Positions 1-8,239 of a stretch of 13,841 nt of DNA are shown piece by piece. Location of the stretch: contig DAIDIM010000071.1 of assembly GCA_027459365.1 (NCBI GenBank), forward strand, positions 1-13,841, written 5' to 3'. A model generated the notes under the pieces. It made no database searches. It saw only the letters and a list, made by a program, of their open reading frames with translations, and was not told the DNA's origin. Numbering within the stretch: position 1 is the first letter of the stretch; each line of letters opens with the position of its first letter. The DNA comes from Chlamydiota bacterium. GTDB taxonomy: Bacteria > Chlamydiota > Chlamydiia > Chlamydiales > SM23-39. A program made the position numbers and the translations under genes.

Positions 1-14
1 ACGGTTCTTAGAGG

Positions 15-40
15 AGGGAGCTAGAGCAATCTAGCTCTCT
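15..40. other. Stem-loop near window start
   Basis: GAGCTAGA (18-25) and TCTAGCTC (30-37) form a perfect 8-bp stem around a GCAA loop, and the stem can be lengthened with wobble pairs to about 15-40. A purine-rich stretch that resembles a Shine-Dalgarno (11-18) overlaps its left arm. No run of T follows, so it is not a textbook intrinsic terminator. It could close the gene upstream of the window or mask the purine-rich stretch; the sequence does not decide. Confidence 0.35.
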
Positions 41-102
41 TACTCGACATAAAGCCATTTTTCCCAAAATATGGATGGATCATTATAGGAATCTTTGGTT
101 GT

Positions 103-891
103 ATGATTTCTTTACTGAGCATACAAAGGCTCAAATTCCTGAATATTTTTTTTCGGTTCTCCCTTTTCTTTACCCTTTGTGCATCTCTTTATTTTATCAC
201 TATATCTTTTCAAAACTTAACAGGATCTTGGAATATATCTTTGATTGGAATTATTTCCATTATTTTTAGTTGGTTACCTTGGACAGTTACGTTGCCAACC
301 ATTTTTCGATACTCCCGCTCGATTGCCGATTCTGTAATGGGACTCACCTTTACAACAATTATACATGCAATATTCCAAATCTTTGCAGCCCTGACATTTT
401 TTGATGATTTAAGTATAAATAAGTACGGATTTTTGTTTTTTCCATTTATCTTTCTATTTACTATTTCTGCAAATCTATTAAATATTTTTTATGCAATGCC
501 AATTTCAGATAAAACCTATGCAAATCCAAAACATTTAGCTTTAGGTCTTGTTGGAACAAGTGTCTATCTTTTACAACAATTGAATCCCGACTTTACCTTC
601 AATATTGTCCAGGAAATATTTTCCGAATTTATCCTTGTTTTAAGTTCTGTTCTTCTCTTCGATTACCTTATCCAAACGCTCACACAACACAGACTCAGAT
701 CGCAGCAAAAATTCTGGAGTAGCATCTGTGTCCTTGGAGGATGCATGGCAGGTTACATCTCCCACTTGCGTGGCCATTTTGTTACGGAAAAAGATGCGCT
801 TTTCGGCAGTAGCATCGCTTTGCTCCTTTTTCTCATCATCGTCTTTATTGAAGAGATCGTTTGGTCAATTCATCAAATCAAAAAATACTAA
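103..891 (+). CDS. Polytopic inner-membrane protein of unknown function
   Basis: I do not recognise this 262-residue protein. It is strongly hydrophobic, with about seven or eight predicted membrane segments near residues 13-35, 46-66, 78-100, 108-132, 145-158 (weak), 172-192, 204-220 and 233-256, and short polar loops rich in Lys, Arg and His. Topology resembles a Yip1- or transporter-like integral protein, but no family motif is visible. ATG at 103 is the only conventional start. However, the frame stays open back to position 25 and the upstream codons would encode a similar hydrophobic stretch (WIIIGIFGC just before Met1), so the real N-terminus may lie earlier and use a rare start such as ATT or ATA. 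No good Shine-Dalgarno precedes 103. The gene is followed by a dispersed palindromic repeat rather than a recognisable terminator. Confidence 0.75.
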   Translation: MISLLSIQRLKFLNIFFRFSLFFTLCASLYFITISFQNLTGSWNISLIGIISIIFSWLPWTVTLPTIFRYSRSIADSVMGLTFTTIIHAIFQIFAALTFFDDLSINKYGFLFFPFIFLFTISANLLNIFYAMPISDKTYANPKHLALGLVGTSVYLLQQLNPDFTFNIVQEIFSEFILVLSSVLLFDYLIQTLTQHRLRSQQKFWSSICVLGGCMAGYISHLRGHFVTEKDALFGSSIALLLFLIIVFIEEIVWSIHQIKKY

Positions 892-936
892 AAAAATGTA
901 CCTTAGCTCTGCATTTGTCTATTAATTTATAATTTA

Positions 937-1007
937 GAGCCATTCCCGATGTGCCTCTTCGACGATATTCGGGAATCTTTTTGAAGAATTCACATCGAGA
1001 ATGGCTC
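937..1007 (+). repeat. Dispersed palindromic repeat, deleted copy (71 bp)
   Basis: The ends GAGCCATTCCCGATGTG and CACATCGAGAATGGCTC are inverted repeats with one mismatch, so the element can fold into a long hairpin. Its reverse complement matches 12702-12796 apart from a 24-bp internal deletion and one substitution. The element is bracketed by TTA on both sides (934-936 and 1008-1010), a possible short target-site duplication. It lies between the membrane-protein gene and phosphoglucomutase and encodes no convincing protein. Features fit a non-autonomous MITE-like element; no transposase is present in the window. Confidence 0.85.
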
Positions 1008-1103
1008 TTATCAAGCGTATCAGGCATATCCTGTACATCAAGTTCCTTTGCCTCATGCGTGAAAACTACATGCAAATATTTTTCAATTGTGTATAAAGTT
1101 GTT

Positions 1104-2726
1104 ATGCAGATTAGTCCATTAGCGGGTCTTCCCGCTCCAAATTCAATCCTCGCGGATATTCCAAAACTCATCGAAGCCTATTATTCTGAAACGCCAGATC
1201 CGAGCAATCCGCTGGAAAGGGTTGTGTTTGGAACTTCTGGGCATAGAGGATCGTCTATAGAGAGAGCGTTTAATGAAACACATATTCTTGCAATTACGCA
1301 GGCTATTTGCGAATGGCGCAAGAAAAATGGGGTTGAGGGGCCTTTATTTTTAGGGATGGATACGCATGCCCTATCAAGGCCTGCGTTGATGAGTGCAATC
1401 GAGGTTTTAATCGCAAATGGAGTGGATGTATTTGTCTCTGAAAATGATGAATATACGCCAACTCCAGCAGTTTCCCATGCAATCCTTTGCTATAATCGAA
1501 AGAACAACAGGCTCGCTGATGGAATCGTCATCACCCCTTCGCATAATCCACCAGACGTTGGCGGCTTTAAGTATAATGCGACCAATGGCGGGCCAGCTGA
1601 TGTTGAGATCACAAAGTGGATAGAGATTCGATCCAATGAGCTTCTAGGAAAGGAGATAAAACGGATTCCTTTTGAAAAAGCGATCAAGTTGGCGAAACGG
1701 CACAATTATCTAAAGGCGTATGTGGATGATTTGGATTCTGTGATTGATATGGAGGTGATTCGGGGAGCTAAAATTCATTTGGGTGTCGATCCTTTGGGAG
1801 GCGCTGGCGTCCACTATTGGGAGCCGATTGCAAAGCGTTATGGATTAGATTTAACGGTTGTGAATCAAAAGGTCGATCCCACGTTTCGCTTTATGTCGGT
1901 TGATTGGGATGGGAAAATTCGGATGGATCCCTCATCATCCTATGCAATGCAGCGCTTGATTGATTTGAAAGATCGCTTCCAAATTGCCTTTGCCTGCGAT
2001 ACAGATCACGATCGACATGGAATTGTGACAAAATCGTCCGGCTTATTGCCTCCGAATCATTACTTAGCTGTGTGTATTTTGTATTTGTTTCGACATCGAA
2101 AGGGTTGGAATCCCAATGCGGCTGTTGGAAAGACCATTGTCAGCAGTCAAATGATTGATAAAGTTGCGCAAAAAGTGGGACGAAAATTAGTTGAAGTGCC
2201 GGTTGGATTCAAGTGGTTTGTCGATGGTTTGTACAATGGGACGCTTGGATTTGGTGGCGAGGAAAGTGCAGGGGCAAGCTTTTTAAGAAAAGATGGCACT
2301 GCTTGGTCGACCGATAAGGATGGAATCATTGCGGCGCTATTGTCTGCAGAAATCACAGCACGCGAGGGAAAAGATCCTGGCGAGCAATATCTAGATTTAA
2401 CCAAAGAATTTGGAGTGTCCTTTTATACAAGAATCGATGCAGAGACAACGAGAGAACAAAAGGAGAAATTAAAAAATCTCACAGCAATCCAATCTAAGGA
2501 ATTAGCCGGAGATAAAATAGAGAAGATCTTATCAAAAGCTCCAGGGAATGGTGCAAGCATCGGCGGGATAAAAGTGGAGACAAAAAATGGATGGTTTGCA
2601 GCACGACCATCTGGTACTGAAGACATTTATAAAATTTATGGAGAAAGTTTCATTAGCGAAGAACATTTGCAGCGCATCCTCGATGAGGCTCAAAGGATTG
2701 TAAATCATGCAATACAAAATACTTGA
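1104..2726 (+). CDS. pgm: Phosphoglucomutase, alpha-D-glucose specific
   Basis: Interconverts glucose-1-phosphate and glucose-6-phosphate in the cytosol. It belongs to the alpha-D-phosphohexomutase superfamily and resembles E. coli Pgm along its whole length (540 residues here, 546 as I recall it for E. coli). All four active-site elements are visible: the phosphoserine loop TPSHNPP with Ser146, the metal-binding DTDHDRHG with Asp299, Asp301 and Asp303, the sugar-binding GGEESAG at 384-390, and the phosphate-binding RPSGTED at 501-507. The N-terminal MQISPLAGLPAPNS and the early FGTSGHRG also match the family. I chose ATG 1104 because the frame further upstream, back to GTG 951, runs through the dispersed repeat and gives 51 unrelated residues. 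The Shine-Dalgarno is weak (AAAG at about 1096). The 3' end overlaps the phosphorylase gene by 20 bases, indicating one transcript. Confidence 0.96.
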   Translation: MQISPLAGLPAPNSILADIPKLIEAYYSETPDPSNPLERVVFGTSGHRGSSIERAFNETHILAITQAICEWRKKNGVEGPLFLGMDTHALSRPALMSAIEVLIANGVDVFVSENDEYTPTPAVSHAILCYNRKNNRLADGIVITPSHNPPDVGGFKYNATNGGPADVEITKWIEIRSNELLGKEIKRIPFEKAIKLAKRHNYLKAYVDDLDSVIDMEVIRGAKIHLGVDPLGGAGVHYWEPIAKRYGLDLTVVNQKVDPTFRFMSVDWDGKIRMDPSSSYAMQRLIDLKDRFQIAFACDTDHDRHGIVTKSSGLLPPNHYLAVCILYLFRHRKGWNPNAAVGKTIVSSQMIDKVAQKVGRKLVEVPVGFKWFVDGLYNGTLGFGGEESAGASFLRKDGTAWSTDKDGIIAALLSAEITAREGKDPGEQYLDLTKEFGVSFYTRIDAETTREQKEKLKNLTAIQSKELAGDKIEKILSKAPGNGASIGGIKVETKNGWFAARPSGTEDIYKIYGESFISEEHLQRILDEAQRIVNHAIQNT

Positions 2727-5142
2727 AGAGCTAGCCTATGATCTCATCTGGTCTTGGAGCCATAAAGCGGATAGAATCTGGAGCGCGCTTGATTCCGATC
2801 TTTGGGCACTCACCCGCAATCCCATTGTTATTTTACAAACTGTCTCAAAAGAAAAAATTGAAAAAGTATTAGCCGATCCATCTCTTAGTAAAATTGTTGA
2901 AGAGTTAAAAGAAAAGGATCGCTTACTGCATAAAAATAAGCAGTGTTGGTTTCAAAAAAAATATACAAATTCTCCACTGAAAAGCATCGCCTATTTTAGT
3001 ATGGAGTACATGCTGAGCGAGACACTTCCGATTTATTCCGGGGGACTTGGAAATGTGGCAGGAGATCAACTCAAATCGGTCAATGATCTTGGAATTCCAT
3101 TAGTTGGGATTGGCCTTTTATATCAACAAGGATACTTTCGTCAAATTATCGATAAAAATGGGAACCAAACAGAATATTATCCCTACAATAGCACAACGCA
3201 ATTGCCAATCAAACCTGTCCGCCTTCCTAGTGGCGAATGGTTGCGATTGAGAATTCAGATATCTGGTTGGACCCTTTGGCTCTTAGTTTGGGAGGTAAAA
3301 GTGGGAAGAACCAAGTTGTATCTCTTAGATAGCAATGATGCAGCCAACCATCCGCCACATCGGGCAATTACCAGCGAATTATATGGAGGGGATAACGAGC
3401 TTCGATTAAAGCAGGAAATGGTTCTGGGGATCGGAGGATGGCGCTTATTAGAAGCACTCGGAATTCATCCCGAGGTGTGCCATCTCAATGAAGGGCACGC
3501 CGCCTTTGCCATCTTAGAGAGAGCACGAAGTTATAAAGAAAAGACAGGTTCCTCTTTTGAGGTTGCGTTGACTGCAACACGAGCTGGCAATCTCTTCACA
3601 ACACATACAGCAGTAGCTGCAGGTTTTGACCGTTTTGATCCAGATCTTTTAGAAAAGCACTTGGGATCTTATGTAAAAGAGCTGGGTATCTCGTTTCAAG
3701 ATTTTCTAAATCTAGGCAGAACACATCCCAATGAACCATTCAATATGGCCTATTTGGCAATTCGAGGAAGCAATGCTGTAAATGGCGTAAGCAGTCTGCA
3801 TGAAACGGTGAGCAGACAACTCTTTGCAAATCTTTTTCCGCGACTACCCATTGGAGAGATACCCATTGGTCACGTAACAAACGGGATTCACGTTCGCAGT
3901 TGGGATTCCTCTGCTGCAGATACACTTTGGACCGAAACATGCGGGAAAGATCTTTGGCTCACCGATGTGGAAATTCTGAAACAAAAAATGAAAACCATTC
4001 CCGATTTCAAAATTTGGGAAATGCGAAATAGCGCGCGTAATGAGATGATCGAATTTGGACGGGCCTCTCTTGCAATGCAATTCGGAATGCGGGGGGGAAG
4101 CCTTGCAGATATAGAAAAAGCAAAAAATCAATTCAATCCCAACGTATTTACTATGGGATTTGCACGTAGATTTGCCGAATATAAAAGGCCCAATTTACTT
4201 CTCCATGATCTTGACCGTCTGACCCGTATTCTGACAAATAAAGATCGTCCGGTCCAATTGATTCTTGCTGGCAAAGCCCATCCTGCAGACATGATTGGAA
4301 AAGATCTGATCAAGCAATGGATGCAGTTCATCATGCGACCTGAAATCCGTTCTTATATTACCTTTATTGCCGATTACGATATGTCGATAACCGAGCGGAT
4401 TGTTGGCGGCGTGGATCTTTGGATCAATACCCCACGCCGTCCCTGGGAAGCGTGCGGGACAAGTGGCATGAAAATCTTAGTCAATGGTGGCCTCAATCTC
4501 TCCGAACTCGATGGATGGTGGGCAGAAAGTTATAAGCCAGAAGTGGGCTGGGCTCTTGGCGATGGGAAAGAGCATGGAAACGACCCTTCTCTTGATGCAA
4601 AAGAAGCCACACATCTCTATGAAATATTAGAAAATGAGATCATTCCTGAATTTTACAATCGCAATAAGGAAGGAATTCCGACTGCTTGGATCAATCGTGT
4701 CCGAAACAGTATGGCTGAACTGACCCCTCAATATAGCACAAATAGATCTGTGAAAGAGTATACAGAAAAATATTACTTACCTGCTGCTATCAATTATCAA
4801 AAGCGGATTGCAGATAATGGGGTCGTTGCGAATAGGATAGTAAGATGGAAACAGGATATTCAAGAAAACTTTTCTAAACTTCGCATCGAAAGCGTGAAGT
4901 TTGAGACAAAACAAAACAAACATATTTTTGAAGTGATGATGGATGGAGCCTTGCTCGATTCAATTCAGGTCCAACTCTATGCCGAAGGAATTCCGCCAAT
5001 TCCCATGAAACAAGATAATAAAAAATACACATGCACAATTGATGCTAACCGAGCAATCGTTGATTATACCGTGCGCGTAATCCCCTATTTCCCAGATGTT
5101 TTTGTCCCTTTAGAAGCCAATCAAATTTTATGGCAAAAATAG
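2707..5142 (+). CDS. glgP: Alpha-glucan (glycogen) phosphorylase, DUF3417 type
   Basis: Releases glucose-1-phosphate from alpha-1,4-glucan using inorganic phosphate and pyridoxal phosphate; the product is the substrate of the overlapping pgm gene. The 811-residue protein begins with a DUF3417-like domain (YDLIWSWS... at about 11-45), typical of the shorter alternative phosphorylase family (TIGR02094 type) rather than the E. coli GlgP/MalP type. Visible core motifs are YFSMEY (96-101), SGGLGNVAGD (111-120), HLNEGHAAF (from 259), HVTNGIH (389-395), the phosphate-site stretch MGFARRFAEYKRP (from 483) and the PLP loop EACGTSGMK, with Lys589 as the expected Schiff-base lysine. A C-terminal region of about 130 residues follows, as is usual for this branch. 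AAAGGA at 2692-2697, inside pgm, serves as Shine-Dalgarno nine bases before the ATG, so translation is probably coupled. Confidence 0.95.
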   Translation: MQYKILEELAYDLIWSWSHKADRIWSALDSDLWALTRNPIVILQTVSKEKIEKVLADPSLSKIVEELKEKDRLLHKNKQCWFQKKYTNSPLKSIAYFSMEYMLSETLPIYSGGLGNVAGDQLKSVNDLGIPLVGIGLLYQQGYFRQIIDKNGNQTEYYPYNSTTQLPIKPVRLPSGEWLRLRIQISGWTLWLLVWEVKVGRTKLYLLDSNDAANHPPHRAITSELYGGDNELRLKQEMVLGIGGWRLLEALGIHPEVCHLNEGHAAFAILERARSYKEKTGSSFEVALTATRAGNLFTTHTAVAAGFDRFDPDLLEKHLGSYVKELGISFQDFLNLGRTHPNEPFNMAYLAIRGSNAVNGVSSLHETVSRQLFANLFPRLPIGEIPIGHVTNGIHVRSWDSSAADTLWTETCGKDLWLTDVEILKQKMKTIPDFKIWEMRNSARNEMIEFGRASLAMQFGMRGGSLADIEKAKNQFNPNVFTMGFARRFAEYKRPNLLLHDLDRLTRILTNKDRPVQLILAGKAHPADMIGKDLIKQWMQFIMRPEIRSYITFIADYDMSITERIVGGVDLWINTPRRPWEACGTSGMKILVNGGLNLSELDGWWAESYKPEVGWALGDGKEHGNDPSLDAKEATHLYEILENEIIPEFYNRNKEGIPTAWINRVRNSMAELTPQYSTNRSVKEYTEKYYLPAAINYQKRIADNGVVANRIVRWKQDIQENFSKLRIESVKFETKQNKHIFEVMMDGALLDSIQVQLYAEGIPPIPMKQDNKKYTCTIDANRAIVDYTVRVIPYFPDVFVPLEANQILWQK

Positions 5143-5301
5143 ATATGTAAGTTATTGGTAATGAGATAGATAGGACAAGCGCATGATTTGCATGATAAGT
5201 ATGAAAAAAAGATAATGTCATTTGTAATTAGATTTCGTAATAATTATACTTTTACATTTTATATAATTTATATTTCCGTATCTTAATTAATACTAATTCG
5301 A

Positions 5302-5307
5302 TATAAT
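5302..5307 (+). promoter_or_regulatory. Possible -10 box for the 5340 gene
   Basis: A perfect TATAAT lies 32 bases before the ATG at 5340, in a very AT-rich gap (5143-5339) after glgP. The hexamer at the 17-bp spacing (TATCTT, 5279-5284) is a poor -35. A second TATAAT at 5262-5267 is an alternative. The rest of the gap shows no RNA gene or clear terminator, only a GCATGAT direct repeat near 5180-5195. Confidence 0.35.
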
Positions 5308-5339
5308 TAATAGAAATTATTAATAAAAGGATAATAATT

Positions 5340-5831
5340 ATGGGAAATAGAATAGAATTGTTTAGCATCAATAGGGATGTAGAGCCATTTGGATTTAGAG
5401 CGTCTAACTGCGCGCAGGAAATGCATGGAGCCAATAGATTTGTAAAAGTAGAAAATTGTCTTTTTAGTTTTACTAGAACTTATGAACACAATGGTTTGAA
5501 ATTAAATAGACGCTCTCTCATTCGATGTATCAATAGCATCATCGAAAAACTCAAAGAAACAGCAAAGAGTAGAAATTCCGCAGTAATCAATATCAATCCT
5601 CTCGAAGAAGGCGGACGATTCCTGGGCGGAGCAACCGCAGAGGATATTAAATCGACAATATACGCTATTGCTAGTATTTGGGAAACCTATTTGCCTACTC
5701 AAATAGATCAATGCTTTTCAAAAGTTGAAGAGTTAAATCAAAGCGACACTGCTAAATCTGTCAGTGATTACGACATTGGAAGTCCCTCTTCCTCCTCCCC
5801 ATGGCAAGCTAGAATAAATTATCATGTGTAG
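5340..5831 (+). CDS. Hypothetical protein, lineage-specific
   Basis: I do not recognise this 163-residue protein. It has no signal peptide or membrane segment and should be soluble. The middle (about residues 55-130) looks alpha-helical and contains a Gly-rich turn (EEGGRFLGGATAED); the last 20 or so residues are low-complexity, Ser-rich and probably disordered (GSPSSSSPW). A good Shine-Dalgarno (AAAAGGA, 5325-5331) sits eight bases before the ATG, and a TATAAT box lies upstream, which supports it as a real gene. It stands alone: a 197-bp gap separates it from glgP and it converges on glnS with only 36 bases between the stop codons. An orphan soluble protein with a disordered tail could be a secreted effector in a host-associated bacterium, but nothing here proves secretion. 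Confidence 0.72.
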   Translation: MGNRIELFSINRDVEPFGFRASNCAQEMHGANRFVKVENCLFSFTRTYEHNGLKLNRRSLIRCINSIIEKLKETAKSRNSAVININPLEEGGRFLGGATAEDIKSTIYAIASIWETYLPTQIDQCFSKVEELNQSDTAKSVSDYDIGSPSSSSPWQARINYHV

Positions 5832-5867
5832 GCTATGGGTCTACGAATTGGATAATCTCGATTTATG

Positions 5868-7532
5868 TCATTTTTTCTTAGCCCAAGAATCCTTCAGAGT
5901 GACGATTCGATTAAAGACAGGTGCCCCAGGTTTTGAATCGATTGGATCGACAAAGAAATAGCCTTGTCTCTCAAACTGGAAGCGCTCTCCCCCTTTTGCT
6001 TTTTCAAGAGACTTTTCCAGACGGCAGTCGTTCAATACAACAAGTGAATGGGGATTTACCTGAGTTAGGAAATCATCACTTGCCGTATCTAAAAGCAGTG
6101 GATTAAAAAGGCGAACTTCTCCTTTCAGAGAATTGGATGATACCCAATGGATTGTCCCTTTTACTTTACGCCCAACAGGGTTATTACCGCTGCGCGTTTG
6201 GGGATCATAAGTACAGTGAATTGCGAGGATCTCTCCTGTCGGAGACTTCTCTACAGATGTACAAGTAATGCAATACCCGTAACGCAATCTCACCTCTTTC
6301 CCTGGCGCAAGGCGGAAGAAATCCTTCGGCGGATTTTCAAGAAAATCCTCTTGCTCGATATAAATTTCGCGGGAAAAAGTGATCGGTCTGCTCCCTGTTT
6401 TCGGAATATCATGAGGCCAATAGGAGGCATCGAGCTCTTCTTCCCCTTCATAATTATCGATGATCACTTTAAGAGGGCGAAGGACAGCCATGACACGGGG
6501 GGCTTTTGTATTGAGATCATCCCGGAGACAAAATTCGAATTGGGCCATTTCAACAGAGCTATTGGCTTTTGCAACGCCGACAAGTTCGCAGAATTTGCGT
6601 ATGGCATCTGGTGTGCAACCTCTTCGTCGAAGACCTGCAAGGGTCGGAAGGCGCGGATCATCCCAACCGTTTACATATTTGCCCTCCACAAGCTGTAAAA
6701 GCTTCCGCTTGCTCATGACCGTTTGTTGTAGATCAAGACGGGCAAACTCATATTGATGAGGTCGGGTTGGAAAGGGGGCTGAAATAGAGTCAAGAACCCA
6801 ATCATAGAGTTCTCGATTATTTTCAAACTCGAGTGTGCAAATGGAATGGGTAATCCCCTCAAGTGCATCCGAAATCGGATGGGCATAATCATACATCGGA
6901 TAGATACACCACCCATCGCCTGTCCGATAATGATGGGCATGACGAATGCGATACAGGAGAGGATCGCGCATTTTCATATTCGGAGATGCCATGTCAATGC
7001 GAGCGCGCAAGACATATTTGCCATTTGGAAACTCACCCTTACGCATCCGTTGAAATAGCTTAAGATTTTCATCGACCGATTGCTTGGCAAAGGGGCTGAT
7101 TTTTCCAGCTTGTGTTACAGTTCCTCTATATTCTCGAATCTCCTCTTCTGATAATGCGCAGACATAGGCCTTTTGTCCCTTAATGAGGTCGCAGGCAAAT
7201 TCAAACATTTTTTCAAAATAATCAGACGCATGAAAGAGCTTTCCTTGCCAGTCAAATCCGAGCCAGTGAACATCTTCCTCAATCGCCTTTTCGTACTTAA
7301 TGTCCTCTTTTGTTGGATCGGTATCATCGAAGCGAAGGTGGCAAACGCTTTTATACTCCTCTGCAATCCCAAAGTTCAGACAGATCGATTTTGCATGACC
7401 TATGTGGAGAAACCCATTTGGCTCTGGTGGAAAACGGGTCACAACTCTACCTTGATTTTTCCCCTCTTTCACATCTTCCTCGATAATGCGACGAATAAAA
7501 TCTTTTCCCGGTATAACCTCTGTTTCTGACAT
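5868..7532 (-). CDS. glnS: Glutaminyl-tRNA synthetase
   Basis: Charges tRNA-Gln with glutamine using ATP. It is a class I synthetase whose 554 residues match the length of E. coli GlnRS. Visible signatures are the ATP-binding PPEPNGFLHIGHAKS with HIGH at 43-46, LRFDDTDP just after it, the GlnRS-typical CIYPMYDYAHPISDALEGITHS, and the KMSKS-like VMSKRK at 272-277. The C-terminal third carries the two anticodon-binding beta-barrels (GKEVRLRYGY, GRKVKGTIHWVS, NPHSLVVLNDC, FQFERQGYFFVD). The frame extends 13 codons further to a TTG at 7571, but MSETEV at 7532 aligns with the E. coli start and has AGAGAG about five bases upstream. It is divergent from the acetyltransferase gene. Many bacteria lack GlnRS and use transamidation, so its presence is informative about lineage or transfer. 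Confidence 0.97.
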   Translation of the reverse strand: MSETEVIPGKDFIRRIIEEDVKEGKNQGRVVTRFPPEPNGFLHIGHAKSICLNFGIAEEYKSVCHLRFDDTDPTKEDIKYEKAIEEDVHWLGFDWQGKLFHASDYFEKMFEFACDLIKGQKAYVCALSEEEIREYRGTVTQAGKISPFAKQSVDENLKLFQRMRKGEFPNGKYVLRARIDMASPNMKMRDPLLYRIRHAHHYRTGDGWCIYPMYDYAHPISDALEGITHSICTLEFENNRELYDWVLDSISAPFPTRPHQYEFARLDLQQTVMSKRKLLQLVEGKYVNGWDDPRLPTLAGLRRRGCTPDAIRKFCELVGVAKANSSVEMAQFEFCLRDDLNTKAPRVMAVLRPLKVIIDNYEGEEELDASYWPHDIPKTGSRPITFSREIYIEQEDFLENPPKDFFRLAPGKEVRLRYGYCITCTSVEKSPTGEILAIHCTYDPQTRSGNNPVGRKVKGTIHWVSSNSLKGEVRLFNPLLLDTASDDFLTQVNPHSLVVLNDCRLEKSLEKAKGGERFQFERQGYFFVDPIDSKPGAPVFNRIVTLKDSWAKKK

Positions 7533-7641
7533 GTACACTCTCTTTTGAGAAGATATGATAGCAGAAGACAATAAGTTTTCAAAATTGATTTTTGAGAAAT
7601 GGGTATGGATATTAATTACTAATTATATCATAATACTGGAC

Positions 7642-8220
7642 ATGGAAATTGCAATTATTTCTTCAAGTTTAGAATTAACTGATTTAGAAGAAAATATTTT
7701 AAAATCAGTTAAAATATCTCCTTACTACGACGATAGAGCGCTAAAAGTTGCTTCTATCTGGGAACAAGTGGCTCTTAAAAAAGCATGTCTTGCAGAAGAT
7801 TCCAATGAAAAGGAACAGTTCATTGCCTGCGCACACATCAGTTTAGCGATTGCAAATTCCCTTGCCTATCCGGCAGATTACCGCAGCTACTATGTTTGTA
7901 GGGATGAGAAAGGCCAAGACCAAGGAATGATGGTCCTTGAGATGAAGCCAAATAAAGTGTATGTCGCTCTACTAGTCACAAATCCCCACAATATCCGTTC
8001 CAAAGTCAATGAAGATGAACCAAATAAGGTGAAAGGGGCAGGAACTTGCCTTCTTCAGAAAGCTGAAGAGCTTGCTAGAAATGAGGGTAAAGAATCGATC
8101 GTTTTACACCCGGTATCCACTGCAATCACTTTTTACGAAAAAAACGGTTTTGAATGGGATGATTTGTACTCAATGGCTAAAAAAGTTCAAAAAATTTCAG
8201 AAGAATTTCTTGTCGCTTGA
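7642..8220 (+). CDS. GNAT-family N-acetyltransferase
   Basis: Predicted acetyl-CoA-dependent N-acetyltransferase of unknown substrate. Using ATG 7642 it has 192 residues. The C-terminal half has the GNAT fold elements: a beta strand VYVALLVTNP (107-116), the acetyl-CoA pyrophosphate loop around VKGAGTCLLQKAEELA (130-145, with G132 and G134), and the motif B region AITFYEKNGFEWDD (161-174). The N-terminal 80 residues are helical and less typical. The start is uncertain: ATG 7555 would add 29 mostly hydrophobic residues and begin only 22 bases from the glnS start on the other strand. I prefer 7642 because it leaves a 109-bp divergent, AT-rich promoter region for both genes. The gene converges on the patatin gene with a 19-bp gap and no clear terminator. 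Confidence 0.82.
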   Translation: MEIAIISSSLELTDLEENILKSVKISPYYDDRALKVASIWEQVALKKACLAEDSNEKEQFIACAHISLAIANSLAYPADYRSYYVCRDEKGQDQGMMVLEMKPNKVYVALLVTNPHNIRSKVNEDEPNKVKGAGTCLLQKAEELARNEGKESIVLHPVSTAITFYEKNGFEWDDLYSMAKKVQKISEEFLVA

Positions 8221-8239
8221 TATATGGAACAGGGCCTCC

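Noticed and set aside
75..269. 64-codon plus-strand frame starting at ATG 75
   Set aside because: It lies out of frame inside the membrane-protein gene and has no Shine-Dalgarno or membrane pattern of its own.
878..1171. Minus-strand 97-codon frame between the membrane gene and pgm
   Set aside because: It runs through the dispersed repeat and the start of pgm and ends inside the upstream gene. The part from 1008-1103 reads somewhat like protein but has no start signal or recognisable motif.
5180..5196. GCATGAT direct repeat in the glgP to 5340 gap
   Set aside because: Two 7-bp copies in AT-rich sequence are expected by chance; not a CRISPR or regulatory array.
6147..6698. 183-codon plus-strand frame opposite glnS
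   Set aside because: It is antisense to conserved GlnRS coding sequence; its length is a by-product of codon bias.
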